Shown: one piece after another, positions 1 through 13,231 of the stretch
Layout of the letters: each line of letters starts with the position of its first letter
Numbering within the stretch: the stretch's first letter is position 1
Assembly (NCBI GenBank): GCA_023846275.1
Contig: CM043868.1
Span: 21,446,755-21,510,754 of the forward strand
Direction: 5' to 3'
Source: Vanilla planifolia
Taxonomy: Eukaryota; Streptophyta; Magnoliopsida; Asparagales; Orchidaceae
Length of the DNA: 64,000 nt
Position numbers and translations under genes: made by a program
The notes under the pieces: generated by a model
Seen by the model: only the letters and a program-made list of their open reading frames with translations
What the model was told of the DNA's origin: nothing
Database searches by the model: none

Positions 1-3000
1 AATTTTGCTGTCTTCATGAATCTAATAATTTTATTACATACAGTACAACATAGCTGCAGCACTGCTCAAAAAAAAAACTAAAATACAGCAGTGTCCCAAG
101 AACTCCACTCAATCTAATCTAAGAGCTCTACATGCTCTTTCATAAACATTTTAGATAGTTAATGGTTCAAAATAACTTCCACCCCACCAAGTTAGCTCAG
201 CAGGACCCACTATCACACCATTCCATAGACAAGAGTACTGCAACATAGTGCTGCTAAAAGCCTCATGCAGCTCAAATTTGATAGGTCAGTTTCAAAATTT
301 GTGAATAAAATAAGTTTATTCCCCAAAAATTTTCGTGGTCATGCTATTCAAAGCAACTTAAATGATTTTCAATCAGCTTCACTATTATCCAACTTTTTAA
401 ACAAATCCAAAAAGTACAAACTGATAATAACTACTTTTAAGGAAAGTAAAACCAATTTCAAAATTTGTCAATAAAATAAGTTGATTCCCCAAAACTTTTC
501 ATGGTCTTGCTATTCAAAGCACCTTAAATGATTTTGAATCAGCTTGACTATTATCCAATTTTTTAAACAAATCCACAAAGTACAAACTGATAATAACTAA
601 TTTGCCATTTCAAGGAAAGTAAAACCAATTTGACTGATCCAATTAACTAAAACATTAAAGCAACAAATTGGAGAACCTAAAAGATTACATAAGCAGAAAG
701 TTATTACTCCAAACAAGATCATCCCACTAATTATGTGTGACAAAGCTATCCTTGGATTAGTAGTAAGTATATGCTCCAAGGATACCTTTGAGCTCTCCAA
801 CAAAAATTATGCCGACATATTATATCTCAATCAGTAAATAAATATACCTTCAAGCTACTATAATGCATGTCTACAGTAGATAACATCTCGCAACTGTGTC
901 CCAAACTCAATGTAACACACTTTTCCAGAGATGAACATAGCGATTCCATTGGTATCTTCCCCCAGAAACAATTTTCTTCTATTTTTGCTGCAAGGAAAGA
1001 CAAAAAGCTTGAAGGAAGATTTACAGTTACAGCTTATAAAGATGGCAAAGCAATAAAAATATTCTATGTAGAGTTTCTGTTCATGTAACCGACTAGACAA
1101 GGAATATAGTACATTAACCAACGTGGCTAAAACATGACAGCATTACCCTGAAGAGATATGAAAAATGCCAAACTTAAATAACAACAAATAATGGAATAAC
1201 TCAAATAGTTCAGTAGTTCAACTAAATGAAAAATCATAACTTGAATTATGGAAGATTAGTAAGAATGTAGAAACTATTACATTACCTTATCATATGCAGA
1301 TCAGTACTGATTCTTAAAATAATAAGAAACTAAGCATTACAAGCAAATTTTGAGGGGAAAATCCAAGGCTAGATCATCAATGGATGAGCAATGACTAGGA
1401 AAGAGAAAAGGTCATCTTTTATGAGTGAGATTTTAGATCAAAGATCAAGAATCATACAACAATCAAACAGATTTCGAGCTGAATCAAAAAGAAATATTTA
1501 ATTGCACTACATCTCAAACCATATATGTGGCTCAGGCTTAATATAGATCCCATTGCTAGCTAGGTCAAACAGAATCGTTTTTTCTTACATATGCAATATA
1601 AAGTTAACTATGTATTTTTTTTACAAATGCCACCATCATTCAATTGGTTAAACTGAGAAGTAAGTAGCCCCACACCCCAATTGGTAAGTGATTGATCCCT
1701 CAATTCACAAGGGCTTGATCCCCACCCTATGATTTGACAACATTTTTTGGCATTACATACATAATGGATGGCTCAAATTTCACTTAAAGCAAACCACCGA
1801 TGGCCAGAGACCTAAACCTTACTTGGCTTTTCACTTTCCCTCAACAACTATTGGTTTCCTCCCCTTCACAAATTTTCTTTTCCCTTTCCATTCCCTTTAC
1901 AAATGATAGAGAGTTTCTCTTTGCACTTTCTCTTCATGAAAGGTTATAACATAACCTTCTTACTTTCCTCGATTAGAAGTTGAAGAATACTTATTTTTGC
2001 TAACCAACAATTACCAAAATTCTTCCTTTTCTTCTCTTAATCTTCTATTCATTTCATTATTTGCTTCATGTTCAGGCATCATAGCTAAACATTTTTACAT
2101 CTTTATGTTGAAGGAAGCCAACGTGTACATTAACTTCTAAGTCTACTGTAGATCTAAAGTTTAGTCCTAGGTTTATAACTTAATTTATGTTTATTTTTTC
2201 GTTATTATAACTTTTCTATGAATTCAATTTTGTTGTTTAACCGCAACGCATATCCATAAACAAAAGTCACATTGTTAAGTTACAATTTTGTTTACTATAT
2301 ATTTAATGTGTGCCCCAATTTTGAAAAAAAGCAACAATTTTGAACATTGGGGCTCTCAAATGCCTTGTGATGAAAATGTTGTGTGATGATTTTTTTTGTA
2401 ATATTTGGAGTTGCATCATTCTTAAGCCACCTATAGTTTTAATTGGATATTTATTTCTAACCTGACAACCCCAAAGCATTTTTTGTGATCATTTTTAAAA
2501 AATGTTTTAGGTTATATACAACATAATAATCTTTGTAGTTTTAATAACAAGTTGGTTTCAATTTTGATATTGATACTATTTTGACACTGCTTTGTTGCAA
2601 ATGAGTGATATTCGATTTAATCCTTTTGATAAGGGGAAGTGTTTTTTGGTTTTGATCTCAATTAAGGGGAAGATGTATTTGGTGTACAACTCCCATCTCA
2701 CTGATTAGATAACAAATTTTGCATTGCTTAAAGGCTTCTTAAATGTCTTAAGATGATTAGTCATAAAGCTCTCCATCAAATCTAGTAATTTTGTTATTTT
2801 ATGGGCATTGATGCAGGACAACAATTTAAATGCATGGAATTTACACATTTAATATTTAGGATTTTGAGCTTTTTTTGGTGTTTGTTTTCACATATAACAA
2901 CTTGGTTCAAGTAGGCTCAAATTTCATGAAGTTAACTCATAATCGATAGAGATTTTCAACCCCTAAATAATGCTTTATATGCACACTTCAGTGTGCTTTC

Positions 3001-6000
3001 GATGAAAAAAGAAGAGGAACTTCACACTAACTATTAAAAAGCTTAGAAACCTTCCTCAGAACTTCAAAAAAGTTATGATAACTTTTTCAGCCTTACCTAA
3101 CAATGATATTTACCACCTCTCTGCAACCTTCAATGAATTCCAAGTTCATAATCATGCATGACAAAAATGGAACAGCTTTCCATTTAAACAAGATGATAAA
3201 CCATTCTATTAACTATCAGTTACTTTTCTATAAATATTTTACACATTTAATGATTTCTAAAATGTTGTACTTCAAATTCATATACAAAAGATTAACAATT
3301 TTATCCAATTGTCTTATTTGCATTTTATTTACTGCATTGACTGGAAAGATTTGAAAATCAGTCTTTAGCTTGCATAGTCCATACCTTTGAAGATCGTATA
3401 GTGAGGCAAACTATGGTGTCCAGGATTCTGTTTTTACTGGTAAAAACATCTTAATCGTTCCAATAGTAATATATCCAAATAAGCCTCCCTTAATGAAGAT
3501 AGCATGCAATAGCATGTACTTTATTGCATGTACTCCAGCGTACCAAAGCATGCATTTGGAACTAAGATGTAACTAGTAAAGCTAATTTTATTTTGTTTAT
3601 CTACTTCATCATATTTCAATATGTATCAAAATAAAGCTGAACCTAAAGATATTTGAACGATTTTCATGACAACTGAAGATGGTTGGCTGTGTCCAAAAAA
3701 TGTGTTTTAGACTTCCGCTTATTTGTGAAGTATGTGAAATATTTTTTTTCTTTGCAAATACTCGACAAATTCAACAGCTGAGAACCTAGCGGAGAATTCA
3801 CCCAAGGCCTTTGTAGGCCTTGACTTCGAAGCTCAGTCAATTTTACAGGCATATTAGGCATCATTTACCAAATAACATGTGACTGTAAACTTCACATGAT
3901 GAAAAAGAACAACAACAACATAAGCTGATAAAAAAAAATTATTTTACGCCACATGAAAATATCAGTGTAGGATCCAGGGAAGCATAAATGATGCAAATAT
4001 TCTAAGACACGTATCGTTGAAGGAAAGTCCATTCTCCTATTTAAACTGCCATTTGAGCTTGATTTCAAAATTATTTTGTTCCTGAGTTTATGTTGTTACG
4101 TTAGATATAGCTGATATTCAAGATGGCAGAGCATTCGAGTGACAAACATTGAGCGTAACAAATGCTTGACATCAAATATGTTAACTAATTCTGCACCACG
4201 GTGAAGGAGATTACTATTCACCTAAAGGTGTTGACAATGAGGTCGCATCAATAAAATTAGTAAAGGGATCTAATATTCTAATTCAAGCAGATAATAATTC
4301 GTTAGGGTGAATAATTGCATTTGAAACCCAATTTTCAAATTTATATAAGCTAGGACGAAGCCTTGAAAGGGGGATAACGCATTACCTACGGTGAAATAGT
4401 CCCAGCCTACCCATCCAACATAAATAAATGGACATAAGTAATCAGATTTTAAGCTAAGAAGAAGTTCAAATCTATCTTTAAAGGGCTTCTGCTGATGGAA
4501 AATAAATACATCAAACCATAAAGAGTCCCACTATCAAACCAAATAAGTAAACTCAAACAAGTACATGATGAATAAGACAAATTTCAGGCGCATCAATGAA
4601 ATACATGTTGGTCCATTTCAACCAGATTAAGTGATCAAAAAAAGATTATTGATTAAAAACAAAAACAATAACATAATAAAAAAAAATGATACAAACAAGA
4701 TTACTCGACAAGATAATAACACATGTAAACCAAAGAGTCATTTAAACCAGCATTTTTTTTGAAGCATAGCATTATGCAGCCAATATTAGTGAAGCTCAAC
4801 TTATCCTTCAACACCATTAAGCAACGTCAGCCAGTATTTTCAAAGGAATCTGTTCGTAGTATCTTACTGCTGCTGTGCTAAGTGAGAAAAGTCTTCATTA
4901 CCGTTAACTAGATGATCGTGGCATGCATAAATTCTCAAGTGTGTTATGCATAATGTTGAAACTACGAAGCATAAGTAGGGCGTACATTGTGTGTTTCAAC
5001 ATGAAATAAAACGATTCAGCTGGAATTGAGGAACGGAAATTAAAAGATCTTACAAAAAGAGTCTATGAAAGCTGATTTTGTAGAGAAACTTGTTCCTATG
5101 GAGCAATCTGTCCATTTCATATTTCCTAAATGTTCTTCTAATTATCCAATATTTTACCTCAAACAATAGAGAATATATAGAAATTTCTGAACCAATTCCA
5201 ATAAGCATATGTAAAACAAAAAGCCTTGAATCTAAACCTAAAATGGACAGATAGACAATAAACCTTTGGCGCTGTTGAATCCTGCACTATTCGTGTTTCA
5301 GCCAATGTTGAATCCTTATGACTTCTTGTTTTAGCCTGTTGTAGGAGATATCAAATGTATTCTGCCAAATACATGGACCTTATAAAACATGCATGATTTC
5401 TTAATGAGATTGAGAAAGCATTTCTGTCGAATTCTATATCTGTGTTAGTATATGCTATTCTCGAACTTAAATATGCAAGATGGATGTTAGTTGGGAAGTT
5501 ACCACCTACTTTCCAATGATTGAAAACTTCGTCATTTTCAACTTCAAATAATATAAAATGCTAATAAAGCAGACAACTATGATAGATGGGAGAGAATTAT
5601 GAGTCAATTGGAGGCCGTGTTCATGATAGAGAATTTCAATGAAGGGGATATCAAGATAGAATTTTTCCACCCTAACTACTAGAGAATTTCAAAGAAGGCA
5701 ACACTCGTGATAGATAGATGCATATAAAGTTCTCTCCCTACAAAAATTGTCTAAGTCAATTCAAGATCAAATTCATTTAAGAGGAATAAAATCATGTGGA
5801 AGCACAATATGTCTTACAATCAAATTCAAGGCTAGATATATATCTAGGATCAACATTGAAACTTGAATATATGTGATGCATGCAGAGTCGTTAGGGAGTT
5901 AAGACGAAATGCATGGAGTTTAAAGCATCGATAAGGGTATATGTAAAACCCTAAATGAAAAAGTATAGAAGTCAAAGTTATGCACGGGTGGTTCAAAATA

Positions 6001-9000
6001 ATGACAATAGAGATAATGAGATAATATGTAGGGATTTCAACATCCCTCAAGAATACAACTCTCCACCTAATAAGCTCTCCTATAAAAAAAAGATTTAGTA
6101 AGACTTTGGCACCTATTAGACCTATAGTACACCCTCCTTTAATAGTTTTCTAAGAATAGTTACTCAAAAATAGTAGAAAATTATAAACTTGAATATAGAT
6201 CCAAAATAGGATACCTTCATACACCTTAAAATTGGCATTATATAAAAAGTTATTTGAATTTAACTATATTGTATAAGATTTCATGCTCAAATCTTGACTA
6301 TACTAACACATGGTAAACAAAGATATTCTTAAGACATGGCCTAACAACGAAGTATATATCTTCTCCTAGTGGGGACTTCAATATCATTGGCTTGATATAG
6401 TGGATGGTTACTGATGGTCGAGGAAGTAGACCGCAATACCTAGATAACGTGAAAGAGTCTCCAATAACTACAAGATCGAGGATGACTGAAGCAATATCGT
6501 CAATGATGGGTAAATGTCACAAAGGATGTAATGATAGTGTGACTAAAATACCATGGTCATAGGTGCTGTCCTCAAGAGTTCTCAAGTAGTCATCAAGTCG
6601 AGCAAATATGCTAGGATGGTGATCAAGTCAAGTGAACCAAAAAGGTGTAAAATCCAGTGCCAAGCACCATCACAATAGAACTTTCCAAAGTTGTATACAT
6701 GAAAGAATCATACAAGTAGCCTCAAAGCAAACCATGTCATCAATGATGAATCTCAAGCAGCTTGAGATGAAGGGTAATGGGATGTAACACGAGGAATCAT
6801 GAACAAGATGTTTTAAACTAGGCAAGAGGTATCATGGAGGGTAAGTTACATATCACAGACCATCAAGTACAAAGGAGAAGCATCATGCTAATTTGGAGAT
6901 CATGGAAGAGCCTTAGGTGAGATAACCAATGTCATGAATTCTAGAAGCATCTTGGAGGTTATCACTATGGATTCAAGGATTTGATAAGTCCTCGTAAGTG
7001 TTGTTGAAGGATTTTAATTCCTTGAGGTATGGAAGAAGCGCAACAAAACCCAGTAAAGTCGATAACATCCCAAATATCAACAATGTACATATTGATGTAT
7101 GAATCAATATATTCCTCAATATGATGATTATAACGTTATCTTATGTTTGTCAGTTCTCATAAAAATTAAGTTTAAATTAGTAAAGATCTTATGTAATTGC
7201 TTATAAATTAAGATCTTCCAATGTTCTAATAAATCTAGGCACAAGCCAATGGCCCCAACCAATGCAACCATTGATCAAATATAACAAAGATATTTTTTAT
7301 ACTAAAAAGACAATCATTCAACCCAAAATAGCATAATATGATCATATGCTTGGGCAAAATTGGACACAAGTACTCCATAGTGACCTAGCCCAATCCATAA
7401 TATCTTTTAGATCGAACTCACCCATCCCAACCAAACCACTTAAGTTGGGTCAGATTAGGCTTCGACTATAAGTTATAGTTCTTTAACCCAAGTAGACTAA
7501 CATTTCTCCAAGTGCATAGGTCTAATATGCAAATATGCCTCTATTATAATCCTTAAGATTGTTATTATGAGTGAATGGTTGACCATGAACAATAATTATT
7601 TGTGATGTTAATTCTCAAACTTTTGATAGGAGTAATTAGACTTACTAAAATCAATCTGTTTCCTTTTTAGGTCTATGTTTTTCCATTCTTTCCTAATATA
7701 AACTTAAAATTTTGCCACTTTTCCAAAGATTTTATCCCAGCATCATATTTTTCCAAAAAATTACAATTTTGCATCACAATTCACAATAAAGCCTGAAAAG
7801 AACCAGCTGAACAAATAATATAGAGCACACATACAACAACTATTATAGGCATATAAACTTTTTGCAAAATAGTCTTATTATGTATACTAAAATAAGAATC
7901 AGGTCTATTGTACATTAAACAGAAGTCATATGGGTTTAATCAGACATCCTATATCGTTATTATGTAACATCTGCATTAATCAGCCGTATGATTTTAATAT
8001 TGAACACCTACAATTTACCTGGTAAAGTAATAATGCCCTTATTGCTGTCCAGTAGCTGTTTTTCATCACAAGTACGATTTGCTTCGCCTAAAAGAATGTT
8101 GAATCAAGTGTCAGTTAGCTGATATTAAACAAAAGATTCTTTTACCAAGATTTGTATGGAAAAGAAAAAAATCAGGATTTATTCAAATTTACTCCAATGA
8201 ATCATTACCAAAGTTGACAAGAACCATATTCAGATTGGTGCCATGGGTACTGGACAGCTTTCGAATCTCAGGAATCACAAAACAAGCTTCAGACTCTTTC
8301 TTTTCATATTCAGAGAAAGAAGTTAAAACATGAGCCCTACAGACTCCATAAACTGCCGCATGCTGTTTCCCACCGCACAGTAACATTAATGACATCAAAA
8401 ACTGAAGCAAAACAAGAAACAGAAGTTTTCATATTGCACTCATATTATTGAAGGGTACCTCTCCGAGGGCAATATCAGAAATAGGCCTGGCCAATATCAC
8501 ATATAGAGGGAAAAGATTTCGCGAGTGCAGGTCAAGGTTCATATTTCTTGGAAGGGATATAGTTACTTGAATTCTACAATAAAAAAAAGCTAAAATTCAG
8601 AGAAACGAAAATCAAAAGTTCAAAATTTTAAAACTTTAAGAAATCATATACACATAAGGGTAAAACATACAAAAGAAAACAAACAACAAGGCTGGGGAGA
8701 AAAACTATAACAACCAAATGAAATTACCAAGTAAAAATCTTATGCAAACAGACCAGAATTGCTGAAGGCCTTGGCCAAGGGCACTGGATATGCTTCCAAC
8801 CCATGGGAGCATGCACTCTATATATTTTGTACGAAAATAAGGATCACACAACATCCACAAACAGAATGAGAGCTCCTGAGCATGCTAAGCTCAAGAGGGG
8901 AGTAATACATCCCTTGACAATTCTTTCATCAAGGAAAGTCAGAGCTCATAGCAATTCTTACCCATATCACGCCCAAGAAGAATTGCATTTGGTACATTGT

Positions 9001-11606
9001 ACTAAGAAACAAGCCAAGACTACTACTAAACCTATATTTTTCATACGTAAATGTACTAGCTCTGTTCTACAACAATTGTTGTGGATAAAAAACAATTTTG
9101 AATGAAATAGATATTTCATGTAAGTAGAAAAGTTTTATTAAAATTGATTGGTCAACATTTAATTGGTAAGAACAAAATATTTTTCATAAACCACGAACAA
9201 ACATAACATATATCTTGGAGATGATAACCAGAGTTGATAACAGCATACCCTTTGGACTTGACTCTTCCCTAGAACTTGTGCATGTGAGAACTTTAGATAT
9301 GTCAGATTGCCCTTTTATTATAACAGAACCAACCTTTTAGAAGATTGATCTTAAAAGTGGATACTATCAACTCTTCATACCTAAAGAGAGACCATTAAGA
9401 TTAAGCATGGGTTATATAAACAGTGACCAAGTTTTTTGTCTCATTCACTACACCCAATAGAACTACATGAATCATCAGCCATAAGCTCTATGCTTTAATA
9501 CGTGTATCCAGTGTAAAAATATAAAGAACTGAGCTAGAGTTTGATCATCTTAGGTAGATAAGTCCCTAAGCTCTCCTAATATGAATAAGCGTTATGTAAA
9601 GTATGAAATACCATATTTTCATAAACCATAGCTTCTTTATTGATCCTCCTTGGATTTATTGTCTCTAGAAAGTCCTCAACGTATTCTTCTAGATACCTAT
9701 GACAACTCCTATGATCAAGCCTTTTTATTGATCCTTTGTCACAAGCCACCAAACCCCCTATAGGAAAGTTCAATTTGTCCATCCTTCCATTCTCCCCCAT
9801 ATACTTGGATATCAATTAGATTCGCCTTCAACAATTTCTCAAACAAGCAAAAAAAACAAAGAATCTTACTAGTTTGATTGCTTATTCACTCGTGCCATTG
9901 CTTGTTGGACTCATTTCCATCTATCTCAAATCCACAACTTGTTTGTTGTCGTGAATCACCCAATAGAAATCCTAATAAGGTAAAGGGCTGCTCCTATTTT
10001 CATTTTATTTGATTCCATTTTCTGCATCAAACCAAATTAGCTCATCTTCAGTTTATTGAAGAAAGTCTGTCTTTTGCTTCACAACTTTCTAAAGGTCAAG
10101 TAAATATCCTATAAAGAAATAACTTCAACAAACTACTGCTTATAACAGTAGCGATTCCAAGAAGATTTGGTAGAAGATTAGCAAAGATTTTAGTTAGAAA
10201 TCTCATGAAGCCCTTGATCAAAAAAAAAATCTCATGAGAAATCATTAAGAAGATTATAATGCTTTAGGAATAGCCAAATTAAGGATGATCCTCTATTTAA
10301 CCACCTCAACGAGAAGTAAACATTATCAAAGAAAAAAAAATCTAACTACAGCAAAAATAATGAGAGCCCACTATATGCCATTTTTTGAAAGAATCTCCTA
10401 CCTCAAGATTTTGTTATTTAGGCAACTAGATTAAATATATGATTTCACAAAAAAAAAGTCATAATGCGCATAATATTGCAAACACAAACCTATAAAAAGA
10501 TTAGAAATTTTTAGCATAGTGAACAAGATAAAAGATGCTCAGCTAGAACAAACCCATGTTCACATATGAATATATTCAAATCACATAATAAACATGCTAA
10601 GATAAGCCAATTTATACTTATCACAAATGCATATTATTCATGCACCAATTTCTAAAGAAAAGTACAATTACTTGTGCTAAAACACAATCATTCAGATTAA
10701 AAAGTTTGAGGTAATGAAAGGATTGCATACAATCCAAATGCGCAAAATAGAATTGTCAAGACCTCTAGAACAAAAGAATCCATATAGAGGAATTGCAATT
10801 TTTAGTTGCTCATAGGAACAGCAAAATACAATTTAGAAAATTAACTAAAAGTTTTTCAATATAGCTAAGCTGGTTTATCTTGCAATTCCACTGGAAGAAC
10901 AAACCAACCATGCACCTATTGGGGAAATTACACACAAAAAATCTATGAAAACATAGAAAAAAAATTAATGAAGCTTTTATCAACTAGAATGCATCCACTC
11001 TAAATAAGCATTCCTTTATCACCTACGGGAGACCAACTAAGATTTCAATTGTACCTTCTTTTGCGCTTTGCTTGTATCTTGTACCGCAAACATCTTTGTA
11101 AGAATGATGGCTGCACCAAACGATAATCATTAAGAATAACGTAAAGTTTCAAGAAAGAGTTCTTTGGAGAGGAGTTAGAACAATAAATAAAAGGAAACAA
11201 TCCAAACAATTGGTAAAGCAAAAGTACCGAGAGAATTTACCTTCCGAATGGCCCGGCGTTGAAGGATGTTGTACAGTTCAACAGGTTTGCAGTATGTGGA
11301 AAGACTTTCTTCAGCTGCAAGCTCCTCTTCTGCATTTAAACAAATCCGTGATTGCTGCCGGCACATCTGCTCAGCTGTCCTAGAATGACTGCAACTGCAA
11401 CCAAGGGTCCTACATAATCACAGCAATCAAATAAACCATCCTAAATTCACAAATATCATTAATCACATGTGCAACAGGGAGATCATAGATGACTTCATTA
11501 AGCAAAAACACACTGGTTAAGTAGGTTCACAAAAAATAAAATATCTGTTCTAACTCCAAATAACAACATACGTAGTTTCACGATCAACCAAAGGCAAGCC
11601 TGGCAT
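1..11606 (-). CDS. EMF2: EMF2-like Polycomb (PRC2, VEFS family) protein, 5' half, runs off left edge
   Basis: Homologue of EMBRYONIC FLOWER 2, a Su(z)12-type PRC2 subunit supporting H3K27 methylation and silencing of floral and seed genes in the nucleus. Coding exons on the minus strand: 11572-11606, 11241-11388, 11055-11110, 8459-8573, 8209-8362, 8019-8087, 848-987 and 1-21 (continues outside). All introns are GT-AG and phases agree, giving 246 codons. The start MPGLPLVDRETT is the typical EMF2 N-terminus. It is followed by AEEELAAEESLSTYCKPVEL, YNILQRRAIRK, PSFLQRCLRYKIQAKRKRR, NLFPLYVILARP and ENCFWGKIPMESL, all in EMF2 order. The C2H2 finger and VEF domain lie beyond the window. The usual YRFSRAC segment reads YGVCRAH here, so this may be a diverged paralogue. 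The last exon (IHEDSKI, 21 nt) rests on an acceptor plus weak similarity and is the least certain. The family call is very secure; membership of the EMF2 rather than the VRN2 branch is likely from the N-terminus. Confidence 0.93.
290..632. repeat. Imperfect tandem duplication, ~166-bp unit, two copies
   Basis: Copy 1 (290-455) and copy 2 (456 to about 632) both begin TTTCAAAATTTGT and run in parallel through TTCCCCAAAA, TGCTATTCAAAGCA, ATCAGCTT, ACTATTATCCAA, AAGTACAAACTGATAATAACTA and GGAAAGTAAAACCAA (each shown in pieces). Copy 2 carries a short replacement near its end. The duplication lies inside the EMF2 intron between 22 and 847. Confidence 0.85.
988..8018 (-). other. 7-kb intron of the EMF2-like gene
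   Basis: The intron joins the exon ending at 8019 (phase 1, CCA-G) to the exon starting at 987 (CA-AAA-ATA); the joined reading ...TLPA-KIEENCFWG is in frame. It is far larger than the other introns seen here. Stretches such as about 5580-5830 and 6340-7080 are less AT-rich and look like decayed transposon sequence, but I could not assign a family. A 3664-3870 segment has exon-like composition with no recognised product. Nothing else is supportable in this intron. Confidence 0.8.
9341..9457 (+). mobile_element. Ty3/Gypsy reverse-transcriptase fragment
   Basis: Plus-strand translation gives KIDLKSGYYQLFIPKERP, closely matching the FSKIDLRSGYHQ block of Ty3/Gypsy reverse transcriptase. The frame closes at TAG 9458-9460, and the following PFGL/YxDD region is not intact. 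The remnant lies antisense inside the EMF2 intron 8574-11054. It is an old, dead fragment; I saw no LTRs around it. Confidence 0.7.
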
Positions 11607-11767
11607 TCTGCCTTTGAGATGCAATAATTCCTATATCTTTGTAGACCTCACCATGTGAGTTGAATGTTCATATGCTTGAAAGCAGAGTAACTCCACAAGA
11701 TCCCAGCAAAGTTAATAATTCATGAATCTATGATTTATTTCATAAATATGTAAGTGAATTTCTTTCC
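11572..11767 (-). other. EMF2: EMF2 exon 2: uORF-bearing 5' leader plus start codon
   Basis: A strong acceptor (T-rich tract then GCAG) ends at 11768, so exon 2 probably starts at 11767. The EMF2 start codon is 11606-11604 and the donor follows 11572. The 161-nt leader part of this exon contains four ATGs upstream of the main one, each closed by a stop inside the exon: peptides MK, MNY, MNIQLTW and MVRSTKI. Such short uORFs usually reduce translation of the main ORF; whether they act here is inference. Confidence 0.72.
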
Positions 11768-13111
11768 CTGCAAAAAAAGACAAAACTTTGAATGATCGAG
11801 AGATTCAAATTTAGATAAGAAACATTCCAACAGCATAAGGAAAAACAATTAAGCAATCTCCACAACAATGGAAGAATTTGACAGGAAAACTTTTGCCTGA
11901 AATTTAAACGTTAAGAAAGGGCAAAGTTCTGAATTATGGTGATATAATCAATGGCAAAGTTTCAAAGCAAACCCTCAATGTAATCTAAGGCTCTAGGCTT
12001 CCTTTGCTTAACTAGCAAACAAGTGATTGCCTCATTGTCCATGACTTAAATAAAAAATACTGAACACTTATTTCTCTTCTAAAACCTTCCAAAGAACATG
12101 TGAAACTCTGCTATAAGCCATCTAGGTCTACATATGAAAATGAAAGTGAATATATTGTTTGCTGAATTTATACTTCTCCAACAAAATTCCAAAACAATAT
12201 TTGCTAGAAAGCAAACAATATCACTTCACATCAAACCACTGTTTGCATTGATATATGTTCAACTGCCTGGTCACGTGTCTAAAAAAATAAGGCTAATCAA
12301 CTTAATTATGATATAATTGGAACACCTATATGTATATCTCATTTTCTAATGTACAAATACTAGCACTCTCCTTCTGCTGAATTATATTCACATAGAACCT
12401 TACTAAGGTAAAATTGAAGAACTTCTTGAGCCAAAAAAGACATCTTCTAATCATGCAACAGAGAGCAGGTAATTATTTCATACACTAACCCAAATACAAA
12501 TAGATGCCTCGAGTTCACCACAACAGGTGCTTCCACAATCGAAGCAGGATGATATCACGTATCAAACTGCCGCAACTTAACACAATAAAGAGGCCAATTT
12601 ATGGGTGCGAAAAACATCAAAACAACAAATTAGCAGCACCGACTGTAAACCTCTTTAAGTGATAATAAATAAAGATCAAAGCCCGACTAACTCCACTTCT
12701 GCATCACCATTCAAAAGCAGCTGAAGACAACATCGGCATTAGGCACCCGCAGCTTAAAATATCAATGGAAAGGCGGCGTTCACCAAATGAAGTGACCAAC
12801 GAACCAAGTCACCTAAATGGCCTCGACATGCCCCCATCGCTACTTCTATCACTTCAAAATCAATAATTGTTGCAATCATCTCAAAAACTCCCACTAGGTC
12901 ACTACGCTGTCCGGTAAACGGGGAACGCTCTCAAGCATCGTAGTAGACAAAAAAAGGGAAAGAACTAATTGAAGGAAGACAAAATAAAAAGTTCGACATT
13001 GATAATCACCAGAATTAAGAACAAGAGATTGACAACAGTAGGAATTAACGGTCAAAGTGGAACGATGATTGTGATTATTCTAGGATAGAGGTGAGAAGTC
13101 CTGAGGCATAC

Positions 13112-13215
13112 CTGTGCCCAAATTGGCCGAGACCGAAAGCTGGGGCATAACAAACGATCGGCTCCTCCTTCCGGTTGTAGAACAAATCTGGAGGCAGTGA
13201 CCGATGGAGGCCGTC
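13112..13215 (-). other. EMF2: Probable EMF2 exon 1 (5' UTR)
   Basis: A GC-richer stretch ends in a good donor (GGCACAG followed by GTATGCC, border 13112/13111) and sits below TATA-like sequences, as expected for a non-coding first exon. It contains an ATG in the context TTGTTATGCCCC. If exon 1 is joined directly to the acceptor at 11767, this ATG opens a 30-codon uORF ending within exon 2. The 5' edge near 13215 is estimated from the TATA spacing. Further leader exons between 11768 and 13111 cannot be excluded. Confidence 0.55.
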
Positions 13216-13231
13216 GACTTGAGAACTAACA

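Noticed and set aside
8803-9105. 100-codon plus-strand open frame within an EMF2 intron
   Set aside because: No recognised domain, antisense to the gene and next to transposon debris; not enough support for a gene.
9576-9815. 79-codon minus-strand open frame
   Set aside because: Protein-like in places but unrecognised, inside an EMF2 intron and without acceptor/donor support.
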